The position numbers were made by a program, and so were the translations under genes. The notes under the pieces are model-generated. The model was given only the letters and a program-made list of their open reading frames with translations. It was not told where the DNA came from and ran no database searches. A stretch of DNA of 64,000 bases from Patiria pectinifera (lineage: Eukaryota > Echinodermata > Asteroidea > Valvatida > Asterinidae): assembly GCA_029964075.1 (NCBI GenBank), contig CM057142.1:35962392-36026391 (forward strand), in the 5' to 3' direction. The first letter of the stretch is position 1. Every line of letters begins with the position of its first letter. Below, in pieces: positions 36,390 through 47,140 of this stretch.

Positions 36390-36620
36390 CTCAAACGTGA
36401 CAGATTATGTGTGCAAACACTTTTTCCACTTTCCGGTCGATGTTTACGTCCCGACGCACTTTGGCAATGGACGCCGCCATGTTTGTTAAATGTCATGACC
36501 TGCGACCTCATCTGATGTCCCTAATTGGACAGTTCACGTCACGTGGTACGATGCGTCATACGCGGCGGATTTTTAACGTAGGCGCGGTACGTTTGGAACG
36601 TCACAATGGACAAAACAGAT
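36390..36620 (-). promoter_or_regulatory. CpG-rich block with CAAACATGGCGGC (left arm)
   Basis: This CpG-rich stretch has the YY1-like CAAACATGGCGGCGTC on the minus strand and TACGCGGCGGATT nearby. It sits upstream of the exon-like blocks at 36.1-34.5 kb and may be their promoter. Confidence 0.35.
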
Positions 36621-36915
36621 CGCTTTTTCAGGTCAAATTATCAAACTGCTGGACGAAATGCTGGAGAACTTGGCTGCTATCATTCTTTGGTAGTGTATTT
36701 CAGTACAACTATTAATTTTTAGACCGCGATTGCTGGAGCGAAACGAACGAATTTTCCAGTCCAGCTGACGGCCTAGATGGTTGACCAACGAATAAAGAAG
36801 TTGAATCGATTTTTCCTCGCAGACGGTCTCGCAAATTGTAAAGTTCAGAGTTTACGTTTGTTAGAGAGTCCAATACTTCAAACTTAATTATGACCTTCCT
36901 CCATCATTCCACCGT

Positions 36916-37415
36916 NNNNNNNNNNNNNNNNNNNNNNNNNNNNNNNNNNNNNNNNNNNNNNNNNNNNNNNNNNNNNNNNNNNNNNNNNNNNNNNNNNNNN
37001 NNNNNNNNNNNNNNNNNNNNNNNNNNNNNNNNNNNNNNNNNNNNNNNNNNNNNNNNNNNNNNNNNNNNNNNNNNNNNNNNNNNNNNNNNNNNNNNNNNNN
37101 NNNNNNNNNNNNNNNNNNNNNNNNNNNNNNNNNNNNNNNNNNNNNNNNNNNNNNNNNNNNNNNNNNNNNNNNNNNNNNNNNNNNNNNNNNNNNNNNNNNN
37201 NNNNNNNNNNNNNNNNNNNNNNNNNNNNNNNNNNNNNNNNNNNNNNNNNNNNNNNNNNNNNNNNNNNNNNNNNNNNNNNNNNNNNNNNNNNNNNNNNNNN
37301 NNNNNNNNNNNNNNNNNNNNNNNNNNNNNNNNNNNNNNNNNNNNNNNNNNNNNNNNNNNNNNNNNNNNNNNNNNNNNNNNNNNNNNNNNNNNNNNNNNNN
37401 NNNNNNNNNNNNNNN
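36916..37415. other. Assembly gap, 500 N
   Basis: Exactly 500 undetermined bases join two contigs. The round length suggests a placeholder of unknown true size. The left contig ends inside the inverted-repeat arm. Confidence 0.99.
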
Positions 37416-37682
37416 TCTAAATCTAAATAGTCGCGAACGATCCACATGACCGCGGACCCAGTAAGGTTACAACCGGCGTGACATAGCGCATAATGATAAT
37501 CTTAAATGCGTATTACCGACCCACTGCACTGTTTCGCTCCACAATTCACGGAACACGTATTATAGAGCCAGGTGGTCCGTGGGTCACAGTCAGCGATATC
37601 ACGCGAATCGGCTACGCACAAACTTTTTCCACCATTCATTATTAAGCTTAAATAATAATAGACCAATTAAAATTTTTGAAAT
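37416..37682. other. Start of spacer, unannotated
   Basis: There is no gene, and the sequence does not match the inner edge of either arm, so the junction between left arm and spacer is hidden in the gap. Confidence 0.6.
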
Positions 37683-38410
37683 CAGTGGCGTAGGCTCAAT
37701 GGGGCGCCCCCTCCATGAAACCTCAGTGTTCCCCCAGTCGTGCCCCCCACTGAGATTTTGAGTTTCTAAAAAATTATCATTGATCTACATGACGCCATGG
37801 GCGTCAACTTGGAGGACAGTGGGGACTGGTCCCCCCTCACATTTTTTTTGAAGGGTGGGGACACAATATCAGATGTCCCCCCAGATTTTGAAATCGTGTT
37901 CTCATTTACAGGGCCCGATTATGTACTACAATGTATCTTTGCTTAGAAAATATTGGTTAAAGTGGTCAGAAATTGCCTCAGATCACACCACAGAGCATCG
38001 AGAATCCAATTTTTTTTCTGGGCCCTTAAGCGGGCTCCCGAACCCTGAACTCCTGAACCTCACGCCTATAGCTCAGAATACCGATAGCTGATTCAATGAC
38101 TCCAACCTCGAAAACGATATTCAAATAATTATCTTTTGCTAAGAAAATTTTGTTAAAGCATGGAGGAAAAAAGGTAAGAAATTGCTTCATATCACACCAC
38201 AGAACATCTAGAATCATATTTTTCGGGGCCCTTAAGCAGGCCCCGAACCCCACGTGCTGTGGGCTTGCGCTTCGCGCCGCATCAGTTCTGATCATGGTAT
38301 GTCCCCCTACCACTTTGAGAAGCGATTGACGCCCCTACATGACGCCCCCCCATGAAATGTTCCAGCCCCCCCAGCGCCCCGCCACTGAAGAATTTCTGGC
38401 TACGCCACTG
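37683..38410. mobile_element. CAGTGGCGTAG element interrupted by a second element
   Basis: CAGTGGCGTAG (37683) and CTACGCCACTG (ending 38410) are perfect 11-bp inverted ends. The interior is rich in CCCCCC runs and is split by the insertion at 37797-38334. The flanks show no clear target duplication. No transposase is present. Confidence 0.65.
37797..38334 (+). mobile_element. Nested GGGCGTCAA element
   Basis: The ends GGGCGTCAACTT and GATTGACGCCCC are inverted. The host element sequence CTACATGACGCC occurs on both sides (37785-37796 and 38335-38346), as expected for a target duplication. Inside are two cores of the CACCACAGAGCATC family and a run, TTGAATATCGTTTTCGAGG-like on the minus strand, shared in inverse with 46870-47010. 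Confidence 0.65.
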
Positions 38411-39960
38411 CCTATAGCAACCTACAAGAGGTTCGTTTGGGGCATTTTCCTTTCAAACTTTATCTGTTGATGAATCCCCACAAAGCGTGAGGTCTTATCT
38501 TTATCGTAAATAATTTTATTTTAATACTTGTCATTAAAAGGTTCTTTTTTTGGGTGCATGCGTTTATTTACTGCAAACAGCGTGCTACAGCTACTTTGGA
38601 ATTGTAAGCTTGATTTTGTCCTCGTTTCATTGTCCGTTACAACCATTCAATCAAGCAACAATTCAACGAACAGTCATCACCTGGAAACATCAGTTGTCTG
38701 CACATTTACTCGGTACGTTTTAAAATGTAAAACACATTTTCGACAAATAACGATTAAAATGACAAAGGAGGATTCGACAAGGAATCCAGGCACTGATCAC
38801 TCATTGTTTTTATTTGTTCTCACTACATCCGAGCTACGCAGAGAAGTCAAGCTTTAAGCAGAGCATTTTTCAACCATTAAAGTCTGGCGGATTATGTCAT
38901 AACAAATCAGTCGTGCACTCTTTTCCTAAAGCATGAAACTTCACCCTGCCGACATTTATATTCATGAGACAAATCATTTCAGATGTGGACACATCTCAAA
39001 CTCACTCTTTTACGGTCACATGACAGTCTTTTTGAAATGGGGGTTCCGTTATAATGTTCAAATCTGTGGTCTTTGTTTCTACAATGTTGGTTGGACGAGA
39101 ACCCTTTTTTCATTTGGTAGCGCTACATTGGGCACTTCACCAATGTTTTGCGAATTGGTTGTTGTTTGTAATGATATTTATAGGATTTGCTTCCATTTCA
39201 ACCATTATGACATTTTTACCCCAAACCTATACCCGCCTAGGCTAATATATATGTGAGTGTTAGTATGATTCTGGATTAAACAAGCTGTGTCATATAACCG
39301 GCATGTTACACAAACGCTCGTTTTCGTCAAACGTTTATTTGAATAACACCCGTCATGTGACCTACCGGTTGTGTATTAGACGTGTTATAGTCTGCGTTGA
39401 ACTCAAACTATCGTCTGAAAATTCAGGGGTTTTTAAGATGTCTGTTTTACCAAAAAAAAATTGTCTTGGAACATTTAGTATTTGCATCCTCGCACATGAA
39501 ATTAAGACACATTTGCCATTCAAGGTAGCCACAAGGGGAACTGTACATGCATCTATTTTTTTTTTTTGAGATTTTTTTTTTTTTTGGTGTAATTTGGTCC
39601 TCATAATGAAATTGTTTATTGGAAAGCGGTTCAACTAAATGATGCATGATGGTGTTGATTTTCCAATGCAAGAACTTCAAAAAACATCCAAAATTGAAAT
39701 AAGAAATTATGCAGATATGCTCAATAATAATTATATACACTTGTTTTGTTTAGTTGTTTCAAGTAAATATCAAATATATTTTAACCAGAAAATACACATT
39801 TGAAACAAAAAAACGTACAGTTCCATATATTTTTTAATGAGAAAAATTACACGTGGCAATAAAGTGTGCATTTATAAAGTACACGTATCCACCGGTACTG
39901 GTGCTCAAGGCACTGCATCATTATTACGCTGCTCATTGTCCCAATGAAACATTCTAAAAG
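38411..39960. other. Spacer, no gene recognised
   Basis: Frames of 109 (38528-38857) and 107 codons (38933-39256) show no family. An overlapping frame at 39054-39245 is hydrophobic enough to suggest one or two membrane segments, but without flanking support. AT-rich sequence with T runs continues to 39960. Confidence 0.45.
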
Positions 39961-40200
39961 ACAATCTCAGCTCCTTCGGGGGTTTAAAGCTCGACGCTGC
40001 CATTTCGGTGCAAAACAGCTAAAATCAACCACGATAACCAACCCTGCCCTCACAGGTACCCATGGGTGGAGGGAGGCAATGAGTGACAAAGTACCATGCC
40101 CAAGTGCACACGCACGTAGCCCGAGGCTGGGCTCGAATCCACAACCTGCAGAATTACCTATTACGAGTGCAATGCTCCAGACCACGAGGCCACGGCCAGT
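39961..40200 (-). mobile_element. tRNA-derived SINE-like element
   Basis: On the minus strand, TGGCCTCGTGG (about 40185-40195) fits the pol III A box and GGATTCGAGCCC (40129-40140) the B box, spaced as in tRNA. The body continues through ACCCATGGGTACCTG, a motif common in marine-animal tRNA SINEs. It is not a functional tRNA, as no clean cloverleaf was found. The ends and target duplication are not resolved. Confidence 0.55.
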
Positions 40201-41483
40201 CTTATCACCACGCACTACGTACCACATAACCATTAGAAGTGTAGACTAGAGCTTGCTGATTAACTTTGTCAAAAATATCGAATCCAAGACGGCATTTCTA
40301 GTGCACGCAGAAGACTCTGGACTTGTATGAAAACATCGTAGCGTGTTTCTGCAGTAGTGTAAGATTTTCGACCACGTGGGATGGGCCGTACATAACAACA
40401 GTGTGCACACTGATACTGCACCGTGAGCACGGCACGATACACGGCCGGCCAGGGAATGTTGGCGGCGCCAGGGTAAGTGGCCGTGTATATAGTGGAATCA
40501 CCCACCTCAAATATATTTTTAATCAGGTGAGGCAAGTTTTAATCACTTTTGATAGCCAGTCTTGATAATTTTCGTGGCACAAATGAAAATAACCCAGGCA
40601 CAAAATAATAATGAGTCCTTGCTCTAGTACGATGTTACATTAATCAGCACCCCCCCCCCCAAAAAAAATAGGCGAAAACATTTTCCGGACTAATGACACT
40701 ATTTTGAAAGGCATGTAATCGCAAGCAAAAGCGATTATTTTTCCTGCACCTTAATATCTTAATTTGAAACTTACTTGTAAATGTATTCCATACTTATGTA
40801 GTTCAGGAAGCAGTTAAACACAGGTTGTGAATTGTTGAATTTTTTTTAAGTTCACAATTTTTTTTTTTTCTTTAATTACAAAAATATTAGGGACCTACAA
40901 GATCTTCTCTGCATTTTAAGGTCAAATCTTAAGTTAAAGACCCCCAGATTTGCTCTAAAATGCACCTGAGAGCTTCTAAAGTTCACAGCAAATCACAGCA
41001 AATCTTCCCCCACAGGTTTGAAAAAAATCATGGGGAGCTGGAGAACCCTGGGACGATACGAATTAATTTGGAATGAAATATATCGATTAAATATCTTTAA
41101 TGCTTGAATGTTTTTATACAATTTTTTTTTGCAAAAGAACACGCATGGGCATGCAGAACTGAAATGAAAAAAAAATTACAAAATAAAATTATTTCCCTAC
41201 CTACCTGGCTGAATTTTTTTCAGGCCGTTACCGTAAAAACACCATTTTTTGGCTTGGCCTGAGTAAAATGATTTTTTTTTCACCCGGTTTTTTTTTTAAC
41301 TGCACAAAAAACAAAGGAATATCCACACTAGGTATGTAACGTAAACATAGGTTGGTATTCAGATTTAGGAGTTGGGACAATGGTGTGTGTGTGAAATTCA
41401 ATGGGCCCGGAGGGCCTGGGCACTAGTCCTCGGGAACATTCGTGTACAAACCTTATGGGAGGCATTGGGAGCTGTCAAGAAAG
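40201..41483. other. Spacer, gene-free
   Basis: No gene is recognised. There is a C run followed by A run at about 40649-40668 and many T runs between 40.84 and 41.30 kb. Confidence 0.5.
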
Positions 41484-41714
41484 TTAAAATTCAAACAACT
41501 GAAAAAGGCGCTTATCTAACGACTTGTCATCAAGTCTAGGGTTCTGGTGTCTCGAATCTGGAAATACCCAGCTTACATGAGGGGTGGGAATACAAAACTT
41601 GCACTCAAAAATACAGACTTTCCATTTAGCATCTCTTTCACGTACGTATAGAGTCAGAGTATTGATGGCACGGATTGAAAGGCGCACCTATTTTGGGAAA
41701 TTCTGTTATTTCCC

Positions 41715-41770
41715 GGTTTATTCCGCCACGGGACCGCAGCTCGACCTATAAATATAGCGCGCTGGGTAGG
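41715..41770 (+). promoter_or_regulatory. TATA module (spacer copy)
   Basis: CCGGTTTATTCCGCC is followed by CTATAAATATAGCGCGC at 41746-41760. The spacing to the conserved short exon at 42241 is close to that in the arms. The core promoter survived despite surrounding divergence. Confidence 0.4.
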
Positions 41771-42240
41771 ATCAGTAGAAGTTTCCATCTAGACGTCCTG
41801 TGTGGTGGTTTACAGATGTCCTGTGTGGTGGTTTAATACAAACTACGCAGTTGCACTCATCAGGTCACGGATACGAGAGCCTTCTGTTGGACGAGTTTTC
41901 ATACGAGTTTTCATACTCGAACAGTACAATCTCATCTGCAAAATGTACGTTTCGGTTTCGGCTTTTGTCAAATTATTTTGAAACTTCAAAAATCCAAACG
42001 AAAAAATAATTTGGACAAATTTTGAAATTGCTATAATCGTACTTCAGAATGTGTTTTGAAGTAGGAATCTTCATCTAAGATTAATTGTTTTGAGCCATAA
42101 CTCTGAATATCGTGCTGGACACATTCCCGCCGCCACAACGCTGAACGCTCATACCAGCTGCTGGTGGGGATAATATTATGTTTTGTTTAGTCTTAATAAG
42201 TAATTTAAGTGCATTGTTTATGTTTTTTGGGCTACCTTAG

Positions 42241-42293
42241 GCTTTCCAAGAACCAATCGTCTTCCAGGTTCTCCACGCTTTCATCTTAAAAAG
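42241..42293 (+). ncRNA. Conserved short exon (spacer copy)
   Basis: ACCTTAG/GCTTTCCAAG at the start and AAAAG/GTAAGTG at the end keep both splice sites in a copy that has otherwise drifted. The exon may belong to a spliced non-coding transcript driven from 41746. Confidence 0.35.
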
Positions 42294-42544
42294 GTAAGTG
42301 AAAGTAAGACTAAGAGATTACGCATAAGTCCTTGACATGACAAAGTTGAACATAACATTCTAAACAGCTCTCATCAAAACATCAGTAATTGTTTCCTTTT
42401 GTAATTATTTTATAAATTTGCAAAGCTAAGATTCTCTTGTAAATGTCTCAACAATTCGGCGTTTAACGCACAAACAAAAATGGCCAACTAGAAAACACGA
42501 ATAGTAAGATTTTATGTGGTCTTAAACTGAACACTGTTTTTAAA

Positions 42545-43160
42545 TACAGTCGAAATTAAAATATGTTAGAAAGTAAAATAAGTTGTTTTTGCAGTCAAAA
42601 CCAATGAAGTGACTGTTTTTAACCCGTAAGAATTCTTAGCATTCATAATGCAGGACTGACTGCCTTGACTGTTTGATAACAGTGGCGTCGTCAAGGGCCA
42701 GGGGGCACGCCCTGGAAAACCTAGTGCCCCCGAGTGACTCCATCTGAGATTTGGGTTGGTAAAAAAATTCTGCGCGTTGTTAAAATCATTACCTCAAAAT
42801 AGCAATTTCTGGAGATATCTTCAGATCGAATTTAGCATCAAATGTGGCACCGGATTTTGCATCTAGCCCGTCCTCCGTATGCGAACATTTTCCAAAGGAA
42901 CTCCCTCCCCTTAGACCCTCCCCAGGACGGCGATCCGTATCCACCTAAGTGCCCCCCATCAAATGCTGGTGTTTCCAGACTGAAAAGTCTGGTGACGCCA
43001 CTGCTTGATAAGTAACTTGATACAGCTATGCTTTGACTCCAGGAGAGTGATAAAACTGCTGCGAACAGGCAACTTGCCTGCTTTGTCTGTTGACTAAGTT
43101 TGACTAGACAAATTACTTGCTATATGATCTGTCTGCTGGTGACTAGCCTTTGTTAAAAGT
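42545..43160 (+). repeat. Segment duplicated at 46500-46780
   Basis: Both copies share GACTGCCTTG, GATAAAAC, CTTGCCTGCTTTGTCTGTTG and CTGTCTGCTGGTGACTAGCC. The copy here carries the transposon at 42680-43003, which the other copy lacks. Confidence 0.8.
42680..43003. mobile_element. hAT-type MITE with empty-site evidence
   Basis: CAGTGGCGTC and GACGCCACTG are perfect inverted ends. TTTGATAA (42672-42679) and CTTGATAA (43004-43011) form an 8-bp duplication with one mismatch. The paralogous segment near 46.62 kb lacks the element. At 324 bp it has no coding capacity. Confidence 0.85.
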
Positions 43161-43164
43161 ATAA

Positions 43165-43470
43165 TAGCAGGGGAAGTGACTGCTTAACTAGCAGATAAGT
43201 GCGCTGACTACATTAAAACACACACATACTGTAATTTGTATCCCTGTGGGGTTATTTGTTGTTCTCGTGTACTAAAATTTTAGAATGTGAAAATCTTCTT
43301 TCAAAATGCTCATATAATTTAACCAGAATTGATTTCCTGAGCTGAAATTCGGACGTAATATCCTGTACATAAATACATCAATTTGCGACAGATCAACACT
43401 CCTTGGAAATTCCTAGTTTTGAGCAAATCCATATAATCTATTTCGTGATACATTGTGAAGACGTCATTCA
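43165..43470 (+). repeat. Older copy of right-arm 52960-53270
   Basis: TATAGCAGGGGAAG, GTGCGCTGACTA, ACTGTAATTTGTATC and TACATAAATACATCAATTTGCGA occur in order in both places and orientations agree, with many differences. Confidence 0.8.
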
Positions 43471-43965
43471 CCTACATAGAAACTGCACTGTGGAGACGTA
43501 TACAATCTTTTGTTCCCTATTATATACACGTCTCCATATAGTGAACTACGAAACACTGACGCAGATTTTGTTTAAATTCCGGTAATTCTTCACTTATGTG
43601 TGGTGTAATGTTGTACCATTGTTATGAACATCTTATTAAGTCATTGATTGCAGCATATAAACAAGTTCTAAACCGTTGTCATCTGCAATATCAAACTGAA
43701 ATCCCATGTTTTGAGTTAAAGTGAGCATTCTCGTAATACTATAAAAGCAGCATGATAGCTTCAATGTTGAAATATTTCTAAAAACAACTTTGGATAAATC
43801 TATGGCGAATAGGCCTTTTAAGCAAACATGCATTTCTCATGGAACAGCAAAAACACTGAACATTAAAGAATAACATTTGAATTAACTTTAATGAAATGTC
43901 ATATCATGTACCATCACGCATTCATCACCATTGTACAAAGCTTAAACGATGGAACACAAGACCCC
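43471..43965. other. Spacer mosaic, no gene
   Basis: 43650-43770 is a diverged copy of 57650-57745 (GTTCTAAACCGTTG, CATCTGCAATAT, AGTGAGCATTCTC). The rest is unassigned. Confidence 0.5.
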
Positions 43966-44011
43966 GGATGTCATGACCTGAATTGTAAACAGGGCAGAGG
44001 TCATGACATCC
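43966..44011. repeat. Perfect 14-bp hairpin
   Basis: GGATGTCATGACCT (43966-43979) and AGGTCATGACATCC (43998-44011) are exact inverse copies around an 18-base loop. Weaker pairing (ATGGAACA with TGTTCCAT) extends the fold to about 43950-44042. Confidence 0.8.
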
Positions 44012-44100
44012 AAGCCAACAGTGTGGGGGCGCTGTTCCATTGTAATATCTGCTGCGGGGTCAACAAGGAAACCCCGAATTGCGCATCTACCTCACTAATT

Positions 44101-44434
44101 ATGAACATCTTCATCCTTAAAATTCGTTAAAGAGCCTTGAAATTACAGTTAACTTAATTGTCACGGATTTTTCAACATATTAAGCCAGATTAGGAGTCCG
44201 TGAAAACACCCTAGAAGGTCCTTTGTTTACCCATGGAGATAGAACCAGTGTACTGTTATGTATAACCAATGATAATACTCAATGGCCAGAGTAATTTTTA
44301 AAAAAATCCGTGAAAAATACCCTTACAGGATTAGTCATATATAAGCCCTAGGTAAATGTCCGTGAAACATCTCTTAAAGATCTTTTCACGGATAAATGGA
44401 CTTTAATAAATTTTTAAGGGATGAAGATGTTCAT
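44101..44434. mobile_element. MITE with ATGAACATCTTCATCC ends
   Basis: ATGAACATCTTCATCC and GATGAAGATGTTCAT are inverted ends about 335 bp apart, followed inwards by TTAAAA and TTTTTAA. CCGTGAAA or its inverse recurs five times inside (near 44163, 44200, 44309, 44362 and 44386). There is no coding frame. Confidence 0.65.
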
Positions 44435-45235
44435 CCCATGACAACGGAAAGTCACATGCTATGTTTTAAATTATGGTAAACGATTTAATCCACACCCACT
44501 TGGACAAATCGGTGGAATTCACGGAGGTTATCTGGGAAACCCCAAATGAGTCATTGACGTTAGTCATATCATGATCGATGCAAAGTCACATGACATGTTT
44601 TAACCAATGGAAAATGGTTTCCGCCGCACCCTGTTTGATGCATCTGCGAAGTACCTGACACGGGGCTAACTCGAAGAGCACGAATTATGTACAGGCGCAA
44701 TCATTGTCATAGCAATATAAAGTCACGTGTCATGCATTTTTTGTTGAATGTTGCGTCAGCAAGGCAGGCATTAGCAAGCACAACTATTGCGGAACAGCGA
44801 TGACTTCCTTTCTAATGCGTTTTACTTTTCATACACAGAGCTTTGTACATTAGTTTTCTTTGGAATAAAAACCTGATTTTTAAGTCAAATGTTTGTTATG
44901 AGTGCCAGTACTGTATGTGAAAGTCAAAATTGTTAAAATATCACTGTGGCAGCGATTTCTGAAGATGATCTAATTACTTTGGCCAAAACTTTTAAAAGGT
45001 TACCCTCAAATCTGTCTCACCATTTCATCATCAAAATGCAAACTTTTGGGGGTTGGGGATTTTTCCTCCCATTTATATATTTTTTTGCAAAGGCTGATTC
45101 TCCTATTCTCTGCCAGGGAAAATGTTTTAAAAAGTGTGCCAAGGCAATTATCAGTATTTTATCTCCAACGTACACGCATCATGGACTACAAAGTTATAAC
45201 TTTAAGTGACAATGCAGAGGACAAAACCCATCAAT
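44435..45235. other. Spacer, gene-free
   Basis: 44440-44530 is a diverged copy of 57830-57900. An 87-codon frame at 44946-45209 lacks an ATG, family or splice support. Confidence 0.5.
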
Positions 45236-45812
45236 GATCCACACACAAAAAACCCAAAGGTGTACTTGACATATCACACTGTGTCCATCTGGATAATTCC
45301 CGTCCTTCGGTGGCTGCATGCAAAAACAACCCGACACAATTACATAGGTTCAGGTGTCTCGAATCTGGAAATACCCAGCTTACATGAGAGGCGGAAACAT
45401 AAAACTTGCACTGAAAAATACAGGGGTCATTATTGACTTTGCATATAGCATGTCTTTCACGCACGTAGAGTCAGAGCATTATAACAAATGATGACAACGG
45501 CACGGATTGAAAGTGACGCACCTATATTTAGAAATCCTGTTATTTCCCGGATTATTCCGCCCCTAGACCTCAGCTTCAGTGTTCCATGGGCCCTAGGCTT
45601 CCTGCACCTAATTCATGTTTAGGGGCCATTCAAAATGTTCAATGTTTTTAAATTTCGATTTGTTTTCCAGATTATTTTGACCCACCCACCCACCCCCAAT
45701 TTCGATTTATAAAAAAATGATTTATATCATGCAGTACAGTATTAAAAATACAAGTATACTTGAACATGTACATGTACATGTATACCCGTACCCATGTACA
45801 TGTGTGTCCAGT
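45236..45812 (+). repeat. Older copy of right-arm 53955-54525
   Basis: The run from CCAAAGGTGTACTTGACATA through CCGTCCTTCGGTGGCTGCAT, CATGTCTTTCACG, GGATTATTCCGCCCCTAGAC and the CCCACCCACCCACCCCC run to ACATGTACATGTATACCCG matches the right arm in order and orientation. Confidence 0.85.
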
Positions 45813-46499
45813 TCAGTGACGGCGTGAAGTTGTACGTCAGTCTTCAAGTTCCTCTTTTGCACTGGTGACCTGCAGATTTTTTTGTGTGTTTCGCCAGCTG
45901 ATATGCTGTTGGGAAAGACAGATTGCAGTCTTGAAGCCACTGTTGTTTTGTCGTTTTTTGGATGAGTAGGATGACTTGTGACATATGAGATGGTGCCTGT
46001 CACGTGAGCTAGCTTAGAAACACATCAGGTTTAGGCACACATCATACAGAAGAGGATCACTGGGGAGAGATGGGCAATTGGTGCTAGGTGACTCACAATG
46101 AGAGTTTGTTTGAGATTTCGAAATTATTTCTAAAGTGGGCCCCTTTAAAAGTTACAGTCAATGACAGTAAACAATGAACATAAGCAAGGCGGTACATTTC
46201 ACCCCAGATACAATGAAGAAAATGCCAGACGGGTATTCTATAAAATTCCAAAAACGTCTTCTAAAATTAATTTTGGAATGATTACAAAATTATAGTTCAT
46301 TTAAACAAAAACATGACCCAAACTATGTGGGGTTTTTTTTCGGAAAGAATTCCAATACAGTCGTTGTCCTATAGTTCCGGATAGCAAACATCATTCAGGC
46401 TGCTTTCAGCTCAACTACTCCACAAATTCAAGTGACACTGTTTAAAAAGTTTGCCTTGAGTGATGGAGATGTTACACAACAATTTTCCATCGGTTTTCC
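45813..46499. other. Spacer, gene-free
   Basis: I see nothing beyond short frames without support. Confidence 0.5.
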
Positions 46500-46785
46500 A
46501 TCAGTAGGTAAAACATGTTAGAAAGTATAAGTTGTCCTTGCAGTCAAAATTAATTAAGTGACCGTTTTCAACCCGTAACAATTCTCAGCCTACATAGAGC
46601 AGAGATGACTGCCTTGTACTGCTTAAGTAACTTAATCCAGCTATGTTTTGACACCAGGAGAGAGATAAAACAGCTGTGATACAACTTGCCTGCTTTGTCT
46701 GTTGACTAAATTTGTCTAGACAAAGTACTTGCTATATGATCTGTCTGCTGGTGACTAGCCTTTTATAAAAGTACAAGCTGATTTA
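46500..46785 (+). repeat. Paralogue of 42545-43160 without the MITE
   Basis: This copy provides the empty target site for the hAT-type MITE at 42680 (the sequence around 46620 reads straight across). Confidence 0.8.
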
Positions 46786-46789
46786 CCCG

Positions 46790-47140
46790 ATCATAGATCG
46801 GGTATATAGGGCGTAGTGTTGGGGATGAAAATGTGGGCAGTTCAATGTAAATGGGGGATCATGAGGAGACATGCAGTTATAGAAAAACAATTTTTGTGGT
46901 GTGATCTGAGGCAATTTCTGACCACTGAAACCAATTTCAGCAAAAGATCATCTTTTAAACATCATTTTCGAGCTTGGGGTAATTGAATCAGCTACACGGT
47001 ATTCTGAGCAATAGAATCATTATAGTAGGCTACAATTTTTATTCGGGGAAGACAAAGTGGGGTAGGGACCAAACAATGTCCCCGCTTTAGAATGTGGGGG
47101 GGGGGGGGGTCCCCTGTTCCCCACCGATTTACGCACATGA
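46790..47140 (-). mobile_element. Second copy of the GGGCGTCAA family
   Basis: On the minus strand, GGTGGGGAACAGGGGACCCC, GCTCAGAATACCG, GCTGATTCAAT and TCAGAAATTGCCTCAGATCA follow the order of 37797-38334. It includes a run of 17 G at about 47094-47110. Its ends are decayed. Confidence 0.55.

Larger units (their letters stand above)
20212..36915 (+). repeat. Left arm of giant inverted repeat
   Basis: The arm is colinear with the reverse complement of about 47350-64000. Anchors: 20212/64000, 23726/60509, 26041/58199, 28407/55859, 33053/51205, 36292/47993. The coordinate sum drifts only from 84212 to about 84285, so differences are substitutions and small indels with no large insertion in one arm alone. 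The match is very close near 23-26 kb and somewhat lower near 34-37 kb. The arm runs directly into the assembly gap. Confidence 0.97.
41484..42310 (+). repeat. Older copy of the arm promoter segment
   Basis: 41484-41720 matches the TTCCAGATTCGAG module and 41700-42310 matches 55820-56420 in the same orientation. The copy is clearly more diverged than the arms are from each other, and includes a 29-bp local duplication (GTCCTGTGTGGTGGTTTA twice near 41797-41835). Confidence 0.75.

Noticed and set aside
36884-37447. Frames of 176-187 codons
   Set aside because: They run through the 500-N gap and are meaningless.
39054-39245. Hydrophobic frame resembling a receptor membrane segment
   Set aside because: It is only 63 codons, overlaps another frame, and lacks receptor motifs or flanking exons.
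40110-40200. Functional tRNA gene
   Set aside because: A- and B-box-like sequences are present, but the cloverleaf stems are poor and a SINE-type body follows.
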